A stretch of 63,604 nt of DNA from assembly GCA_947492175.1 (NCBI GenBank), contig CANLMQ010000035.1, forward strand, positions 1-63,604, read 5' to 3'. The notes beneath the pieces are model-generated. The model worked only from the letters and a program-made list of their open reading frames with translations. It searched no databases and had not been told where the DNA came from. Below, piece after piece: positions 17,970 to 27,312 of this stretch. Positions within the stretch are counted from its first letter, which is position 1; each line of letters starts with the position of its first letter. The stretch comes from an uncultured Draconibacterium sp. Lineage in GTDB: Bacteria > Bacteroidota > Bacteroidia > Bacteroidales > Prolixibacteraceae. Made by a program: the position numbers and the translations under genes.

Positions 17970-18926
17970 CTAGTCATAATTCATTGTAATTTTCGAACCA
18001 TAACTTTTATCCTCCAGTTTTTTGGCTTCGGTAATTACGCTTTTTTTACCGCCTTTTTCAATGAAGCTCAGACATGCCCTTATTTTGGGTTCCATAGTGC
18101 CTTCAGCAAAAGTACCATTTTCGAGGTGTTTTATGGTATCGGCGTAATCCAGAAATTCAAGTTTTTCCTGGGTTTCCAATCCAAAATCTTTATAAATAAA
18201 CGAAACATCGGTTAGGATGTATAACTCGTCGGCCTTAATATTTGCTGCCAGTAAACTCGAAGCCATGTCTTTGTCGATTACCGCATCGAGGGTTCGTACA
18301 TCATTGTTTTCGTCGTAATAAACAGGTATTCCTCCGCCGCCTGCTGCTATAACAATATTGCCATTGGCCGTTAATTGTTCAATAATTTCACGGTTTACAA
18401 TACTAATTGGAGTGGGAGAGGGCACAACCCTGCGGTATCCGTTTTTTGTTTTTGGCGATGATTTAAAAACCCATCCTTTTTCGTTTGATAATTTTTGGGC
18501 TTCTTCGTTGGTGTAAACCTTTCCGATTCGTTTTGATGGATTTTGAAAAGCCGGATCGTCTTTATCAATTTCAACTAGCGTAACCATCGAAATGACATTT
18601 TTTTTAATGCCGTGTTTATTTAAAACGTTTCGCATCATACGCTCAATCATAAAACCCATACCTCCCTGCGAATCGGCGACACAAATATTCAGCGGCATCG
18701 GGGCAATATTATACATTTGCTCTCCTGCATCGTTGCGCATCAGAATATTCCCAACTTGCGGCCCATTGCCGTGGGTAATAACAATTTCGTAGTTTTGTTT
18801 TAGTAAATGAACCAGGTTTTCAAGGGTGTCGGTTACATTTTTTTCTTGCTGAACAATGGTGCCTTCTTCGTTTCCCCTTAGAATGGCGTTCCCGCCCAAA
18901 GCAATCACAGCCAGTTTCTTTTCCAT
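17970..18926 (-). CDS. arcC: carbamate kinase
   Basis: Cytosolic enzyme of 318 residues that transfers phosphate from carbamoyl phosphate to ADP, making ATP, CO2 and ammonia. The N-terminus IALGGNAIL, ITHGNGPQVGN, and GGGGIPV in the middle are family motifs of the amino acid kinase fold. It lies 46 bases upstream of ornithine carbamoyltransferase on the same strand, so the two form a catabolic pair. No arginine deiminase or arginine/ornithine antiporter is present in the window, so the citrulline source is not visible. Confidence 0.95.
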   Translation of the reverse strand: MEKKLAVIALGGNAILRGNEEGTIVQQEKNVTDTLENLVHLLKQNYEIVITHGNGPQVGNILMRNDAGEQMYNIAPMPLNICVADSQGGMGFMIERMMRNVLNKHGIKKNVISMVTLVEIDKDDPAFQNPSKRIGKVYTNEEAQKLSNEKGWVFKSSPKTKNGYRRVVPSPTPISIVNREIIEQLTANGNIVIAAGGGGIPVYYDENNDVRTLDAVIDKDMASSLLAANIKADELYILTDVSFIYKDFGLETQEKLEFLDYADTIKHLENGTFAEGTMEPKIRACLSFIEKGGKKSVITEAKKLEDKSYGSKITMNYD

Positions 18927-18954
18927 TCTTCGTAATTTAAATTTTGTCTACTAA

Positions 18955-18962
18955 CAAACATA
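18955..18962 (-). promoter_or_regulatory. candidate -7 element for arcC-arcB
   Basis: On the minus strand the bases read TATGTTTG, fitting TAnnTTTG, 29 bases before the arcC ATG. The -33 element is not clear. The 282-base divergent gap shared with ftsK (18927-19208) contains no gene. Confidence 0.4.
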
Positions 18963-19178
18963 TAAATTCAAACGAGAAAAAGAAATGTTAATGTACTGCT
19001 TTTTAGGTAGCTAAAGGTATTGTAAAACAGATTTTTAAAGTAGAATAATAAATTTGGAAAACAGGTGCTAAAAAATCTTTCAATTTAAAATTTTTAAGGG
19101 CAATTTTGTTAACACTTTTATCTTAATATGATTTTGTTTAATGCATAAACTTGCAATGGTAACCTGACATTTTTTAGT

Positions 19179-19186
19179 TAAATTTG
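19179..19186 (+). promoter_or_regulatory. candidate -7 element for ftsK
   Basis: The bases read TAAATTTG, fitting the TAnnTTTG consensus, 22 bases before the ftsK ATG. An upstream TTG exists at 19151-19153, but its spacing is a few bases too long for a canonical -33 box. Confidence 0.4.
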
Positions 19187-19208
19187 CGATCAATTTAAAA
19201 AATTCCTG

Positions 19209-21647
19209 ATGGCATTTAGACGAAAAAAGAAGCCAGTTAAAACAAAAAAGAAGCCAGCAAAAAAGCGGACCTCCCTGTTCAAGAATGAAAAAGCTCATTT
19301 TATTTTTGGTGTAATGCTGTTGTTAATCTCAGCCTATTTACTCATCTCGTTTGTTTCGTTTTTGTTTTATGGTGCAGCCGATCAAAGTTTAATGGATTCC
19401 AGTTGGTTCGAGTTTTTATTTAATTCTGAATTAAATGCCAAAAACAAAGGGATGAAACTGGGAGCCTTTCTTTCAGAAGTTATAATTAACCGTGGATTCG
19501 GAATTGCTTCATTCTTGTTTATATACATTATAGCAATAACAGGTTTTAAAATTATTGGTACTTCCATAGCAAATTACCGAAAAAGTTTGGTGTACAGCAT
19601 CGTTGTAATTCTTTGGGTGTCGATAGCTCTTGGATTGTTCTTTAATAAAAGTGCCTCAGGGTCATTTATTTATTATGGCGGGCATTATGGTTTTGTTTTA
19701 AGTAACTGGTTGCGCTCATTAATCGGAATAGTCGGAATCGTATTTTTGCTTTTTATTTCGGGATTAACCATTGTAATTATACGATTTGATAAAGCATATT
19801 CGCTGATAAACGGAATGATAAAACGCGGGCCAAAATCAGTTGTTGATGATGAAGAGGATGTTGACATGGAAGAGCCGGTCTCTGAAATTGAAAAAGAAAA
19901 TGCAAACCTGATTGGAGACGAGGCTATTTCAAAAGTAATTGATGATGATGACGTAGTGCGGGCAATTTTTGAACCCGACGAAGATGATGATAGTAGTACT
20001 CCCGTAATTTCCGATTTGGAAGTGGAAGTGCCAGAACCCGAGGAAGAAGTGACTTCGGAGAATGATGATGAGGAAGATTTAAAGCTTGTTGTTGAGCAAA
20101 AAACAGAAGAAGAGAACACGAATAATGTTCAGCCTGCTGAGTTGGAAGATTACGATCCTACTTTGGATTTATCCGACTTTAAATTTCCAACACTTGATTT
20201 GCTGGAGGATCACAAGTTTGGAAATGCAGAAGTAAAAAATGACGAGCTGGTTGCCAATAAAAATAAGATTGTAGAAACGCTTCGTCATTATAAAATTGAA
20301 ATTACGAAAATTCGTGCTACAATTGGTCCAACCATTACCTTGTACGAGATTGTTCCGGCACCAGGCGTGCGTATATCAAAAATTAAAAACCTGGAAGACG
20401 ATATTGCTTTAAGTCTTGCAGCGCTGGGAATTCGTATTATTGCTCCAATTCCGGGGCGTGGAACAATTGGTATCGAGGTTCCCAACCAAAATCCGGAAAC
20501 GGTTTCAATGCATTCAATTGTGCGTTCAAAGAAATTTCAGGAAACTACGGCAGAGCTACCGGTTGCCTTGGGAAAAACTATTTCGAACGAAACCTTCTTA
20601 TTCGACCTGGCCAAAATGCCACATATTTTGGTTGCCGGTGCTACCGGACAGGGTAAGTCGGTTGGTATTAATGCGATTATTACTTCTTTGCTTTACAAAA
20701 AGCATCCTGCCCAGTTAAAGTTTGTGTTTATTGATCCGAAAAAGGTTGAACTAAATATTTATTCGGTACTGGAAAAGCATTATCTGGCTAAATTGCCCGA
20801 TGCCGAGGAACCTGTTATTACAGATATTCAGAAGGTGAAAAATACGCTGAACTCGGTGAATATTGAAATGGATGCTCGCTACGATTTGTTAAAAGCAGCC
20901 AAGGCCAGGAATATTAAAGAGTACAACAGGAAATTTATCAGCCGGAGACTGAATCCTGAAAAAGGGCACAAATTTATGCCTTATATCGTTGTAATTATCG
21001 ACGAGTTTGCCGATTTAATTATGACTGCAGGAAAGGAAATTGAATTGCCTATTGCACGAATTGCCCAGCTGGCACGTGCGGTTGGAATACATATGGTTAT
21101 TGCAACTCAGCGACCATCGACAAATATTATTACAGGTGTAATTAAGGCCAATTTTCCGGCACGAATTGCATTTAAAGTAGCTTCGATGATTGACTCGCGT
21201 ACCATTTTAGATACACCGGGTGCCAACCAGTTAATTGGGCGGGGCGATATGTTAATTGCTTCGGGAAGTGATATTACGCGTGTACAGTGTGCTTTTGTTG
21301 ACACGCCTGAGGTTGAAAACATTGTTAAATATATTTCTGACCAGCGCGGATACCCGACTGCATTTTTACTGCCTGAATATGTAGGCGAAGATGAAATTGG
21401 TCCGGGCGATGTTGATTTAAGAAACAGAGATGAGCTATTTGATGATGCAGCAAAGATTGTTGTAATGAATCAAATGGGATCAACATCAATGATTCAGCGG
21501 AAATTTTCGATTGGTTATAACCGTGCCGGAAGATTAATGGATCAGTTGGAGGCTGCCGGTATTGTTGGTCCGAGTGAGGGAAGCAAAGCGCGTCAGGTAT
21601 TAATTCAGGATGAATATACTTTGGAACAGTTATTGAATAGCATGTGA
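19209..21647 (+). CDS. ftsK: DNA translocase FtsK
   Basis: Septal DNA pump of 812 residues that moves chromosome ends and activates Xer recombination at division. A very basic N-terminus (residues 1-20) is followed by about four membrane helices (28-190), then a highly acidic linker (about 210-320). The motor domain has Walker A AGATGQGKS near 475 and VVIIDEFADLIM as Walker B. The C-terminal winged-helix gamma domain (about 745-812) includes QRKFSIGYNRAGRLMDQLE. The linker is shorter than in E. coli, as is usual in Bacteroidota. XerD is encoded 3 kb downstream. Confidence 0.96.
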   Translation: MAFRRKKKPVKTKKKPAKKRTSLFKNEKAHFIFGVMLLLISAYLLISFVSFLFYGAADQSLMDSSWFEFLFNSELNAKNKGMKLGAFLSEVIINRGFGIASFLFIYIIAITGFKIIGTSIANYRKSLVYSIVVILWVSIALGLFFNKSASGSFIYYGGHYGFVLSNWLRSLIGIVGIVFLLFISGLTIVIIRFDKAYSLINGMIKRGPKSVVDDEEDVDMEEPVSEIEKENANLIGDEAISKVIDDDDVVRAIFEPDEDDDSSTPVISDLEVEVPEPEEEVTSENDDEEDLKLVVEQKTEEENTNNVQPAELEDYDPTLDLSDFKFPTLDLLEDHKFGNAEVKNDELVANKNKIVETLRHYKIEITKIRATIGPTITLYEIVPAPGVRISKIKNLEDDIALSLAALGIRIIAPIPGRGTIGIEVPNQNPETVSMHSIVRSKKFQETTAELPVALGKTISNETFLFDLAKMPHILVAGATGQGKSVGINAIITSLLYKKHPAQLKFVFIDPKKVELNIYSVLEKHYLAKLPDAEEPVITDIQKVKNTLNSVNIEMDARYDLLKAAKARNIKEYNRKFISRRLNPEKGHKFMPYIVVIIDEFADLIMTAGKEIELPIARIAQLARAVGIHMVIATQRPSTNIITGVIKANFPARIAFKVASMIDSRTILDTPGANQLIGRGDMLIASGSDITRVQCAFVDTPEVENIVKYISDQRGYPTAFLLPEYVGEDEIGPGDVDLRNRDELFDDAAKIVVMNQMGSTSMIQRKFSIGYNRAGRLMDQLEAAGIVGPSEGSKARQVLIQDEYTLEQLLNSM

Positions 21648-21661
21648 ACTAAAACGAAAAA

Positions 21662-22309
21662 ATGAGAAGGATAGTAGTAATTATTGTGGCACTGTTTGTA
21701 TGCAATGCTCTTTGGGCACAAAACACAAAAGCCAAAAAGATTTTAGATGAAGTAAGTGCCAAAGCCAAAACGTTTAAAGGTGTTTCAGCCAACTTTGTGT
21801 TTTCCATGGAAAATAAAGAAATGGAAATTGACGAGAAAAATGAAGGTTCTATAAAATTAAAAGGGCAGAAGTACTGTGTTAAACTTCCTGAAGCAGGAGT
21901 TGAGGTATTTTCAGATGGAACTACACTTTGGAATTATATGAAAGATGGAAACCAGGTTACTATATCGAATATTGATGATGAGGGCAGTGAGTTAATGGAC
22001 CCGTCTTCTATATTTACAATTTATGAAAAGGGTTTCCGGTCGGAGTTTGTTGACGAGAAAAAAGTCGGTGCGAAAACAATTTATCGAATTAACCTTTTTC
22101 CTGATTCAGATGAGTACGAGGTGTCGAAAATTGAAGTTTCAATAGATAAGGCAACAATGATGATTCATGAGGCCACATTGCATGGAACAGATGGAAATCT
22201 TTATGGCATTCTTGTTACAAGGATGGAGTCAGATAAGGATTTTCCCGATTCTGATTTTATTTTTGATGTCTCAAAATATACCGATATTGAAGTAATCGAC
22301 TTCAGATAA
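21662..22309 (+). CDS. LolA-like outer membrane lipoprotein carrier
   Basis: Periplasmic protein of 215 residues. The signal peptide covers residues 1-19, ending in LWA before QNTK. The rest fits the LolA-like half-barrel: alternating short strands such as NEGSIKLKGQKYCVKLP and EVFSDGTTLWNYMKDGNQVTI. LolA proteins ferry lipoproteins from the inner to the outer membrane. The gene lies 14 bases after ftsK; the ftsK-lolA order is also familiar from other bacteria, which supports the call. A plus-strand terminator follows. Confidence 0.85.
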   Translation: MRRIVVIIVALFVCNALWAQNTKAKKILDEVSAKAKTFKGVSANFVFSMENKEMEIDEKNEGSIKLKGQKYCVKLPEAGVEVFSDGTTLWNYMKDGNQVTISNIDDEGSELMDPSSIFTIYEKGFRSEFVDEKKVGAKTIYRINLFPDSDEYEVSKIEVSIDKATMMIHEATLHGTDGNLYGILVTRMESDKDFPDSDFIFDVSKYTDIEVIDFR

Positions 22310-22335
22310 ATAAAGAAAAAATAGTAAAAGAAAAT

Positions 22336-22369
22336 TACCCTGTCTTGAAAAAAGGCGGGGTATTTTTTT
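22336..22369 (+). terminator. terminator of the ftsK-lolA transcript
   Basis: The arms taccctgtctt (22336-22346) and aaggcggggta (22352-22362) pair with some G-T pairs around a 5-base loop, followed by seven T. It lies 27 bases after the LolA stop. Confidence 0.75.
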
Positions 22370-22375
22370 GCATAA

Positions 22376-22405
22376 AAAATCCCCGTCGTTTCCGACGAGG
22401 ATTTT
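22376..22405 (-). terminator. terminator of pyruvate kinase
   Basis: The arms aaaatccccgtcg (22376-22388) and cgacgaggatttt (22393-22405) pair with one mismatch around a 4-base loop. T-rich sequence follows on the minus strand. It lies 33 bases beyond the pyruvate kinase stop and sits back-to-back with the LolA terminator. Confidence 0.75.
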
Positions 22406-22437
22406 ATTCTATTCTAATATTTTAACCTAAATAGGTA

Positions 22438-23847
22438 TTAGCTTTTATCTTTTATAAATAACTTGTCGGCGGTTGAAATTTCAAGGAATGATGCACCGGC
22501 ATCTTCTCCAAATCTTCCTCCAATATAAATGACAAGATCATCCATGTCAATAATGCCTTCGTGTACCAATTCCTGGATAGCTGCTTTCTGAATTTTAATT
22601 TTATTCTTTTTTGCTTCGAGAAACGAAGGATGAACACCAAACGAAAGCGCCATTTCGCGAACTACACGTTGTGAATGACATTTTATAAATACCGGAAAGA
22701 ACGAGCGGTGTGCAGCCAAATAGCGTCCTGTTTTACCGGTTGTAGTAGATGTAACAATTGCATCGGGTTTTAATTCGCGTGCTGCACGTATTGCCGATTG
22801 AGCCAGGTAGGCAGGAATATCGGTTTTGCGTGGAATTGTTAATTCTCTTCTGTCGCGGTTAGGCTCTACTTCTCTTGCAATATTGTCCATTACTTTAACT
22901 GCTTCAACAGGATATTTTCCGTAAGCAGTTTCGCCACTAAGCATAATTGCATCAGTTCCGATATAAATTGCACTCGCAACATCACTTACTTCAGCACGGG
23001 TTGGACGTGGATGTTCAATCATGGTGTGAAGCATTTGTGTGGCAATAATAACCGGTTTTTGGTACAGCATAGCTTTTGCTACCAGATTACGTTGAATGGC
23101 CGGTATTTTTTCTTCAGGTAATTCAATTCCCAGGTCTCCACGGGCAACCATTATACCGTAAGCATTTTCCAAAATTTCGTCAATCTTTTCTACGCCTTCA
23201 GTATTTTCAATCTTGGCAATAATTTTTATAGGGCTGTTGTGCGCATCCAATATATTTTGCACTTCTTTTACATCCGCTTTGTTACGCACAAATGAATGTG
23301 CGATAAAATCAAGCTCATTTTTAATGGCGAACTCAATAAATTCTACATCGCGCTCAGAAAGAGAAGGCAATTTAATTTCTACACCCGGGACATTTATGCT
23401 TTTTTTAGCCTTTACCGTTCCTTTGTTTTCAACGTTACAAAGAAGGTAGTCCTGATGTTTTTCTTCAACAGTAAACTCAATGTCTCCATCGTCAATCAGG
23501 ATCTTGTTTCCTTTGTTTAAATCGTTTACAAACCCCGAATAGTTTACACAAACATTCTTAATGTCACCTTCCTGAGGAGAAAAGGAGAAGGCTACTTTTT
23601 CTCCTTCCGCAACCGAAATTTCACTTTGTACGCTGCATGTTCTAATTTCAGGTCCCTTTGTATCAATAAGAATGGCAATCTTGTCTGATACTGCCCGAAT
23701 GTTGTCAACCAGAACTTTTCCGGATTCAGTTGAGATGTGTGCAGTATTAATACGGGCTACGTTCATTCCTGCCTCGTACAACGATTTGATGAAATCTACT
23801 TCGCATCGTTGATCTGATATTGTTGCTACAATTTTGGTCTGTCTCAT
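22438..23847 (-). CDS. pyk: pyruvate kinase
   Basis: Glycolytic enzyme of 469 residues converting PEP and ADP to pyruvate and ATP. Landmarks are ILIDTKGPEIR, the active-site signature IIAKIENTEGVEKID, MVARGDLGIELP and MLSGETAYGKYPVEAV, in the expected order. The barrel and C-terminal regulatory-fold domain are complete. It is monocistronic, with its own promoter-like element and terminator. Confidence 0.97.
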   Translation of the reverse strand: MRQTKIVATISDQRCEVDFIKSLYEAGMNVARINTAHISTESGKVLVDNIRAVSDKIAILIDTKGPEIRTCSVQSEISVAEGEKVAFSFSPQEGDIKNVCVNYSGFVNDLNKGNKILIDDGDIEFTVEEKHQDYLLCNVENKGTVKAKKSINVPGVEIKLPSLSERDVEFIEFAIKNELDFIAHSFVRNKADVKEVQNILDAHNSPIKIIAKIENTEGVEKIDEILENAYGIMVARGDLGIELPEEKIPAIQRNLVAKAMLYQKPVIIATQMLHTMIEHPRPTRAEVSDVASAIYIGTDAIMLSGETAYGKYPVEAVKVMDNIAREVEPNRDRRELTIPRKTDIPAYLAQSAIRAARELKPDAIVTSTTTGKTGRYLAAHRSFFPVFIKCHSQRVVREMALSFGVHPSFLEAKKNKIKIQKAAIQELVHEGIIDMDDLVIYIGGRFGEDAGASFLEISTADKLFIKDKS

Positions 23848-23869
23848 TCCTTTAAAATTTTTAAGGGCG

Positions 23870-23877
23870 CAAAAGTA
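23870..23877 (-). promoter_or_regulatory. candidate -7 element for pyk
   Basis: On the minus strand the bases read TACTTTTG, fitting TAnnTTTG, 22 bases before the pyk ATG. The -33 region has no clear TTG. Confidence 0.45.
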
Positions 23878-23954
23878 GAATAAATGTCGATTAATTGGTT
23901 AAATAAATTTTAATCTGAATTTAAATTTAAGAAACCATTATATTCAATTTCATG

Positions 23955-24371
23955 TCAATTTACAAAACTTTGAACAGCTAACCTATAGGATTGCAAACCA
24001 AATCCCATAATACAGCCTTTACAAACGGGCCCAATTATCGACTTATGTCTGAAATCTTCGCGTGTTAATGTATTCGATATATGTACTTCAATTACGGGAG
24101 TTTTTATTCCGGCAATTGCATCACGGATAGCTACAGATGTGTGTGTGTATGCTCCCGCATTTATCACAACACCATCATAATCAAAGCCATGCTCGTGAAG
24201 TTTGTTGATAATTTCTCCTTCAACATTCGATTGATAATATGTAAACTCAATATCGGGAAAAACTTTTTGAAGTTCGGAAAAATAACTCTCAAAATTCTCC
24301 GATCCGTATATGGATTTTTCGCGAACACCTAATAAGTTTAAATTAGGTCCATTGATAATCAATATGTTCAT
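23955..24371 (-). CDS. aroQ: 3-dehydroquinate dehydratase, type II
   Basis: Shikimate pathway enzyme of 138 residues that dehydrates 3-dehydroquinate. The N-terminus IINGPNLNLLGVREKSIYG holds the mobile catalytic loop with Arg and Tyr; VVINAGAYTHTSVAI and VIEVHISN carry the active-site Asn and His. Length is typical (about 140). It is divergent from xerD with a 141-base AT-rich gap, an arrangement often seen in Bacteroidota. Confidence 0.96.
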   Translation of the reverse strand: MNILIINGPNLNLLGVREKSIYGSENFESYFSELQKVFPDIEFTYYQSNVEGEIINKLHEHGFDYDGVVINAGAYTHTSVAIRDAIAGIKTPVIEVHISNTLTREDFRHKSIIGPVCKGCIMGFGLQSYRLAVQSFVN

Positions 24372-24512
24372 TTATTTCAATTTTAATTTAATTTATAGTA
24401 ACTTTATATAAATCGGAACGTAATTAGTGTTGATAAAGTTAGTTAATACTACTGTAATTATGACAAGCACTAGATAGAAACAAACGATAAAAATAACTTT
24501 AATTAGTAGATT

Positions 24513-25412
24513 ATGAAATGGGAGGATAGTAAAAAGGGATATGAAAATTACTTAAGATTGGAAAAATCCTTATCACAAAACTCAATCGCAGCCTACGTAA
24601 ACGACATAAATAAACTTGTCGTTTTTTTTGAGAAAAAGTTTAAAGGGATTGCTCCGGACAAAGTAAAATTAGACCATCTGAAAAGTTTCGTAGAATGGTT
24701 GAATGAACGAGGAGTGAGTCCCAGAACTCAGGCAAGGACTATTTCAGGAATTAAATCATTTTACAAGTATCTGTTGATTGAAGGAGAAATTACGAGCGAT
24801 CCTACTGCATTGCTGGAATCTCCCAAAATTGGACGAAAACTTCCGGATATTCTAACAATGGAAGAAATTGACATGCTTATTGAAGCAATTGATTTAACAA
24901 AGGCTGAAGGTCAACGAAACAAGGCCATGTTGGAAACGTTGTATAGTTGCGGCCTTCGGGTTTCTGAATTGGTGAACCTGAAAATTACAAATTTATTTTT
25001 TGAACAAGGTTTTATTAAAGTTGAAGGAAAAGCTGATAAGGAACGTTTGGTTCCTGTTAGTGGCAGAGCGGTTGAAGAAATAAATAAGTATTTAAATAAA
25101 TACAGAAAAACTCTTCGCGTAAACAAAGACAGTGAAAATATTCTGTTTTTAAACCGCAGAGGAAGAAAACTTAGCCGGGTTATGATTTTTACCATTATCA
25201 AGAACCTGGCAGAGAAGGTAAATCTTGATAAAAAGATTAGTCCTCATACATTCAGGCACTCATTTGCTACTCATTTAATAAACGGCGGGGCTGATTTACG
25301 TGCAGTTCAGGAAATGCTTGGTCATGAATCAATTCTTACAACCGAAATTTATACACATCTTGACCGGGATTACCTGCGAAATACCATTCATCAATATCAT
25401 CCGAGATCTTAA
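24513..25412 (+). CDS. xerD: tyrosine recombinase XerD
   Basis: Site-specific recombinase of 299 residues that resolves chromosome dimers at dif together with FtsK. An N-terminal SAM-like core-binding domain (about 1-90) precedes the catalytic domain. The catalytic set is complete: Arg149 in CGLRVSEL, His245 and Arg248 in PHTFRHSFATHL, His271 in LGHESI, and Tyr280 in TEIYTHLD. Length and chromosomal context favour XerD over a mobile-element integrase. No dif site was recognised in the window. Confidence 0.9.
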   Translation: MKWEDSKKGYENYLRLEKSLSQNSIAAYVNDINKLVVFFEKKFKGIAPDKVKLDHLKSFVEWLNERGVSPRTQARTISGIKSFYKYLLIEGEITSDPTALLESPKIGRKLPDILTMEEIDMLIEAIDLTKAEGQRNKAMLETLYSCGLRVSELVNLKITNLFFEQGFIKVEGKADKERLVPVSGRAVEEINKYLNKYRKTLRVNKDSENILFLNRRGRKLSRVMIFTIIKNLAEKVNLDKKISPHTFRHSFATHLINGGADLRAVQEMLGHESILTTEIYTHLDRDYLRNTIHQYHPRS

Positions 25413-25440
25413 ATAAGAATAGAACAAACCATATTTATAA

Positions 25441-25469
25441 AAGCGTTGCATGTGAAATGCAGCGCTTTT
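25441..25469 (+). terminator. terminator of xerD
   Basis: Stem aagcgttgcat (25441-25451) with atgcagcgctt (25457-25467), one G-T-type mismatch and a 5-base loop, followed by a T-run. It lies about 30 bases after the xerD stop. Confidence 0.8.
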
Positions 25470-25575
25470 TTTGTTTTTCAAGAATAGCTGATAGTTACCT
25501 AAAATATTGAAAAAAATCTTTTGTTAAGAGAATGTTTAATTGGCACCCAAAAGCACCCAAAAGGCCAAAGGTCAC

Positions 25576-25605
25576 ATTGGCAGCTGGAAAAAAAAGTTAT
25601 TTTTG
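25576..25605 (+). promoter_or_regulatory. promoter of pckA
   Basis: ATTG at 25576-25579, 18 bases, then TATTTTTG at 25598-25605. This is a good fit to the Bacteroidota -33/-7 pair (TTG, about 19 bases, TAnnTTTG). It predicts a leader of about 50 bases before the ATG at 25661. Just upstream, at about 25547-25562, the motif gcacccaaaa occurs twice in tandem. Confidence 0.6.
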
Positions 25606-25660
25606 TCAACCGATTTACGTAGAAGAAAAATTGTATTATTAAGTTAATTATTAGGTAGTT

Positions 25661-27262
25661 ATGAAAAATTTAGATTTATCGAAGTACGGAATCGTTGACG
25701 TACAGGAAATCGTACATAACCCATCGTACGAACAACTATTTGAAGAAGAAATGAATCCTGCTTTGGAGGGATTCGAAAAAGGTCAGTTAACAGAACTTGA
25801 CGCTGTTAATGTAATGACCGGTGAATTTACAGGTCGTTCTCCTAAGGATAAATTCATTGTCGACAATGAAGAGTCACAAGATATTTGGTGGACATCTCCT
25901 GAGTCTCCAAACGACAACAAGAAAGTTTCAGAAGAAGCTTGGTCACACTTAAAAGAAATTACGACTAAGCAACTTTCAGGAAAAAAATTGTACGTAGTTG
26001 ATACATTCTTAGGTGCTAACGAAAATTCACGTTTGAAAATTCGTTTCATCATGGAAGTAGCATGGCAGGCACACTTTGTAACTAACATGTTCATTCGTCC
26101 GACTGCAGAAGAATTGGAAAACTATGGTGAGCCTGATTTTGTTGCTATGAACGCTTCAAAAACAACAAACGAAAAATGGCAGGAATTCGGTATGAATTCT
26201 GATGTTTATACTGTATTTAACCTGAAAGAAAAAATGCAGGTTATCGGTGGTAGCTGGTATGGTGGTGAGATGAAAAAAGGAATGTTCGCCATGATGAATT
26301 ACTACTTGCCAAAAGCAGGTATGGCTGCAATGCACTGTTCAGCTAACGTTGGTAAAGAAGGTGATGTTGCCATCTTCTTCGGTCTTTCAGGTACAGGAAA
26401 AACAACTCTTTCAACTGATCCAAATCGCCAGTTAATTGGTGACGATGAGCACGGTTGGGATGATGAAGGAGTATTTAACTTCGAAGGCGGTTGTTATGCA
26501 AAAACTATCAACCTTGATAAAGAAGCTGAACCGGAAATTTACGGTGCTATCAAACGTAACGCTCTTCTAGAAAACGTTACTGTTGATGCTGATGGTAAAA
26601 TTGACTTCAACGATGGTTCGGTAACAGCAAATACTCGTGTTTCATATCCAATCAACCATATTGAAAACATTGCTGTTCCATCAAAAGCAGGTCATGCTAA
26701 AAAAGTTATTTTCTTGACTGCTGATGCATTTGGTGTAACTCCTCCGGTTTCAAAATTAACTCCGGAACAAACTAAATATTATTTCTTATCAGGATTTACT
26801 GCAAAATTGGCAGGAACAGAGCGTGGTGTAACAACTCCGCAACCTACTTTCTCTGCTTGTTTTGGTGGTGCTTTCCTTTCACTTCACCCAACAAAATATG
26901 GTGAGGAATTAGTGAAAAAAATGGAAGAGCACGGAGCTGAAGCTTACTTGGTGAACACTGGCTGGAACGGAACAGGTAAACGTATCTCTATTAAAGATAC
27001 ACGTGGTATTATCACTGCAATTCTTGATGGTTCAATTGATAATGCTCCAACTAAAAACTTACCTATCTTCAACCTTGAAATTCCTACTGAATTGAAAGGT
27101 GTTGAAACTGGTATTCTTGATCCTCGCGATACTTATACTGATGCAGCTGAGTGGGAAACTAAAGCGAAAGATCTTGGTAGCCGCTTTGTTAAAAACTTCG
27201 TTAAATATACTGATAACGAAGAAGGTAAAGCATTGGTTGCTGCTGGTCCTCAAGTTGACTAA
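25661..27262 (+). CDS. pckA: phosphoenolpyruvate carboxykinase (ATP)
   Basis: Enzyme of 533 residues interconverting oxaloacetate plus ATP with PEP, CO2 and ADP. Landmarks are the PEPCK P-loop GLSGTGKTTLS (about 241-251), the metal site LIGDDEHGWDDEG and GEFTGRSPKDKFIV near the N-terminus. In anaerobic Bacteroidota it often runs toward oxaloacetate as the entry to succinate and propionate formation. Codons look more biased (many GGT, GTT, AAC) than in neighbouring genes, consistent with high expression. It is monocistronic with a good promoter and terminator. Confidence 0.97.
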   Translation: MKNLDLSKYGIVDVQEIVHNPSYEQLFEEEMNPALEGFEKGQLTELDAVNVMTGEFTGRSPKDKFIVDNEESQDIWWTSPESPNDNKKVSEEAWSHLKEITTKQLSGKKLYVVDTFLGANENSRLKIRFIMEVAWQAHFVTNMFIRPTAEELENYGEPDFVAMNASKTTNEKWQEFGMNSDVYTVFNLKEKMQVIGGSWYGGEMKKGMFAMMNYYLPKAGMAAMHCSANVGKEGDVAIFFGLSGTGKTTLSTDPNRQLIGDDEHGWDDEGVFNFEGGCYAKTINLDKEAEPEIYGAIKRNALLENVTVDADGKIDFNDGSVTANTRVSYPINHIENIAVPSKAGHAKKVIFLTADAFGVTPPVSKLTPEQTKYYFLSGFTAKLAGTERGVTTPQPTFSACFGGAFLSLHPTKYGEELVKKMEEHGAEAYLVNTGWNGTGKRISIKDTRGIITAILDGSIDNAPTKNLPIFNLEIPTELKGVETGILDPRDTYTDAAEWETKAKDLGSRFVKNFVKYTDNEEGKALVAAGPQVD

Positions 27263-27285
27263 TAACTACTTCGTACAGATAAATA

Positions 27286-27311
27286 AAAACCTCGTCTACG
27301 GACGGGGTTTT
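27286..27311. terminator. bidirectional terminator between pckA and the TIGR01777 gene
   Basis: Stem aaaacctcgtc (27286-27296) with gacggggtttt (27301-27311), one G-T pair and a 4-base loop, T-run on the plus side and A-run on the other. It directly abuts the stop of the convergent minus-strand gene. Confidence 0.85.
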
Positions 27312-27312
27312 T

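Noticed and set aside
17924..17977. Earlier ATG for ornithine carbamoyltransferase
   Set aside because: It would overlap carbamate kinase and add 18 residues unlike the family; the ATG at 17923 fits the normal start.
19685..20119. Ser-rich reverse-strand frame opposite ftsK
   Set aside because: It is the shadow of the acidic FtsK linker, whose GAA/GAT codons read as Ser-rich on the other strand.
24513..25412. XerD gene as a mobile-element integrase
   Set aside because: Length, domain layout and neighbours are those of the housekeeping recombinase; no attachment sites or mobile genes flank it.
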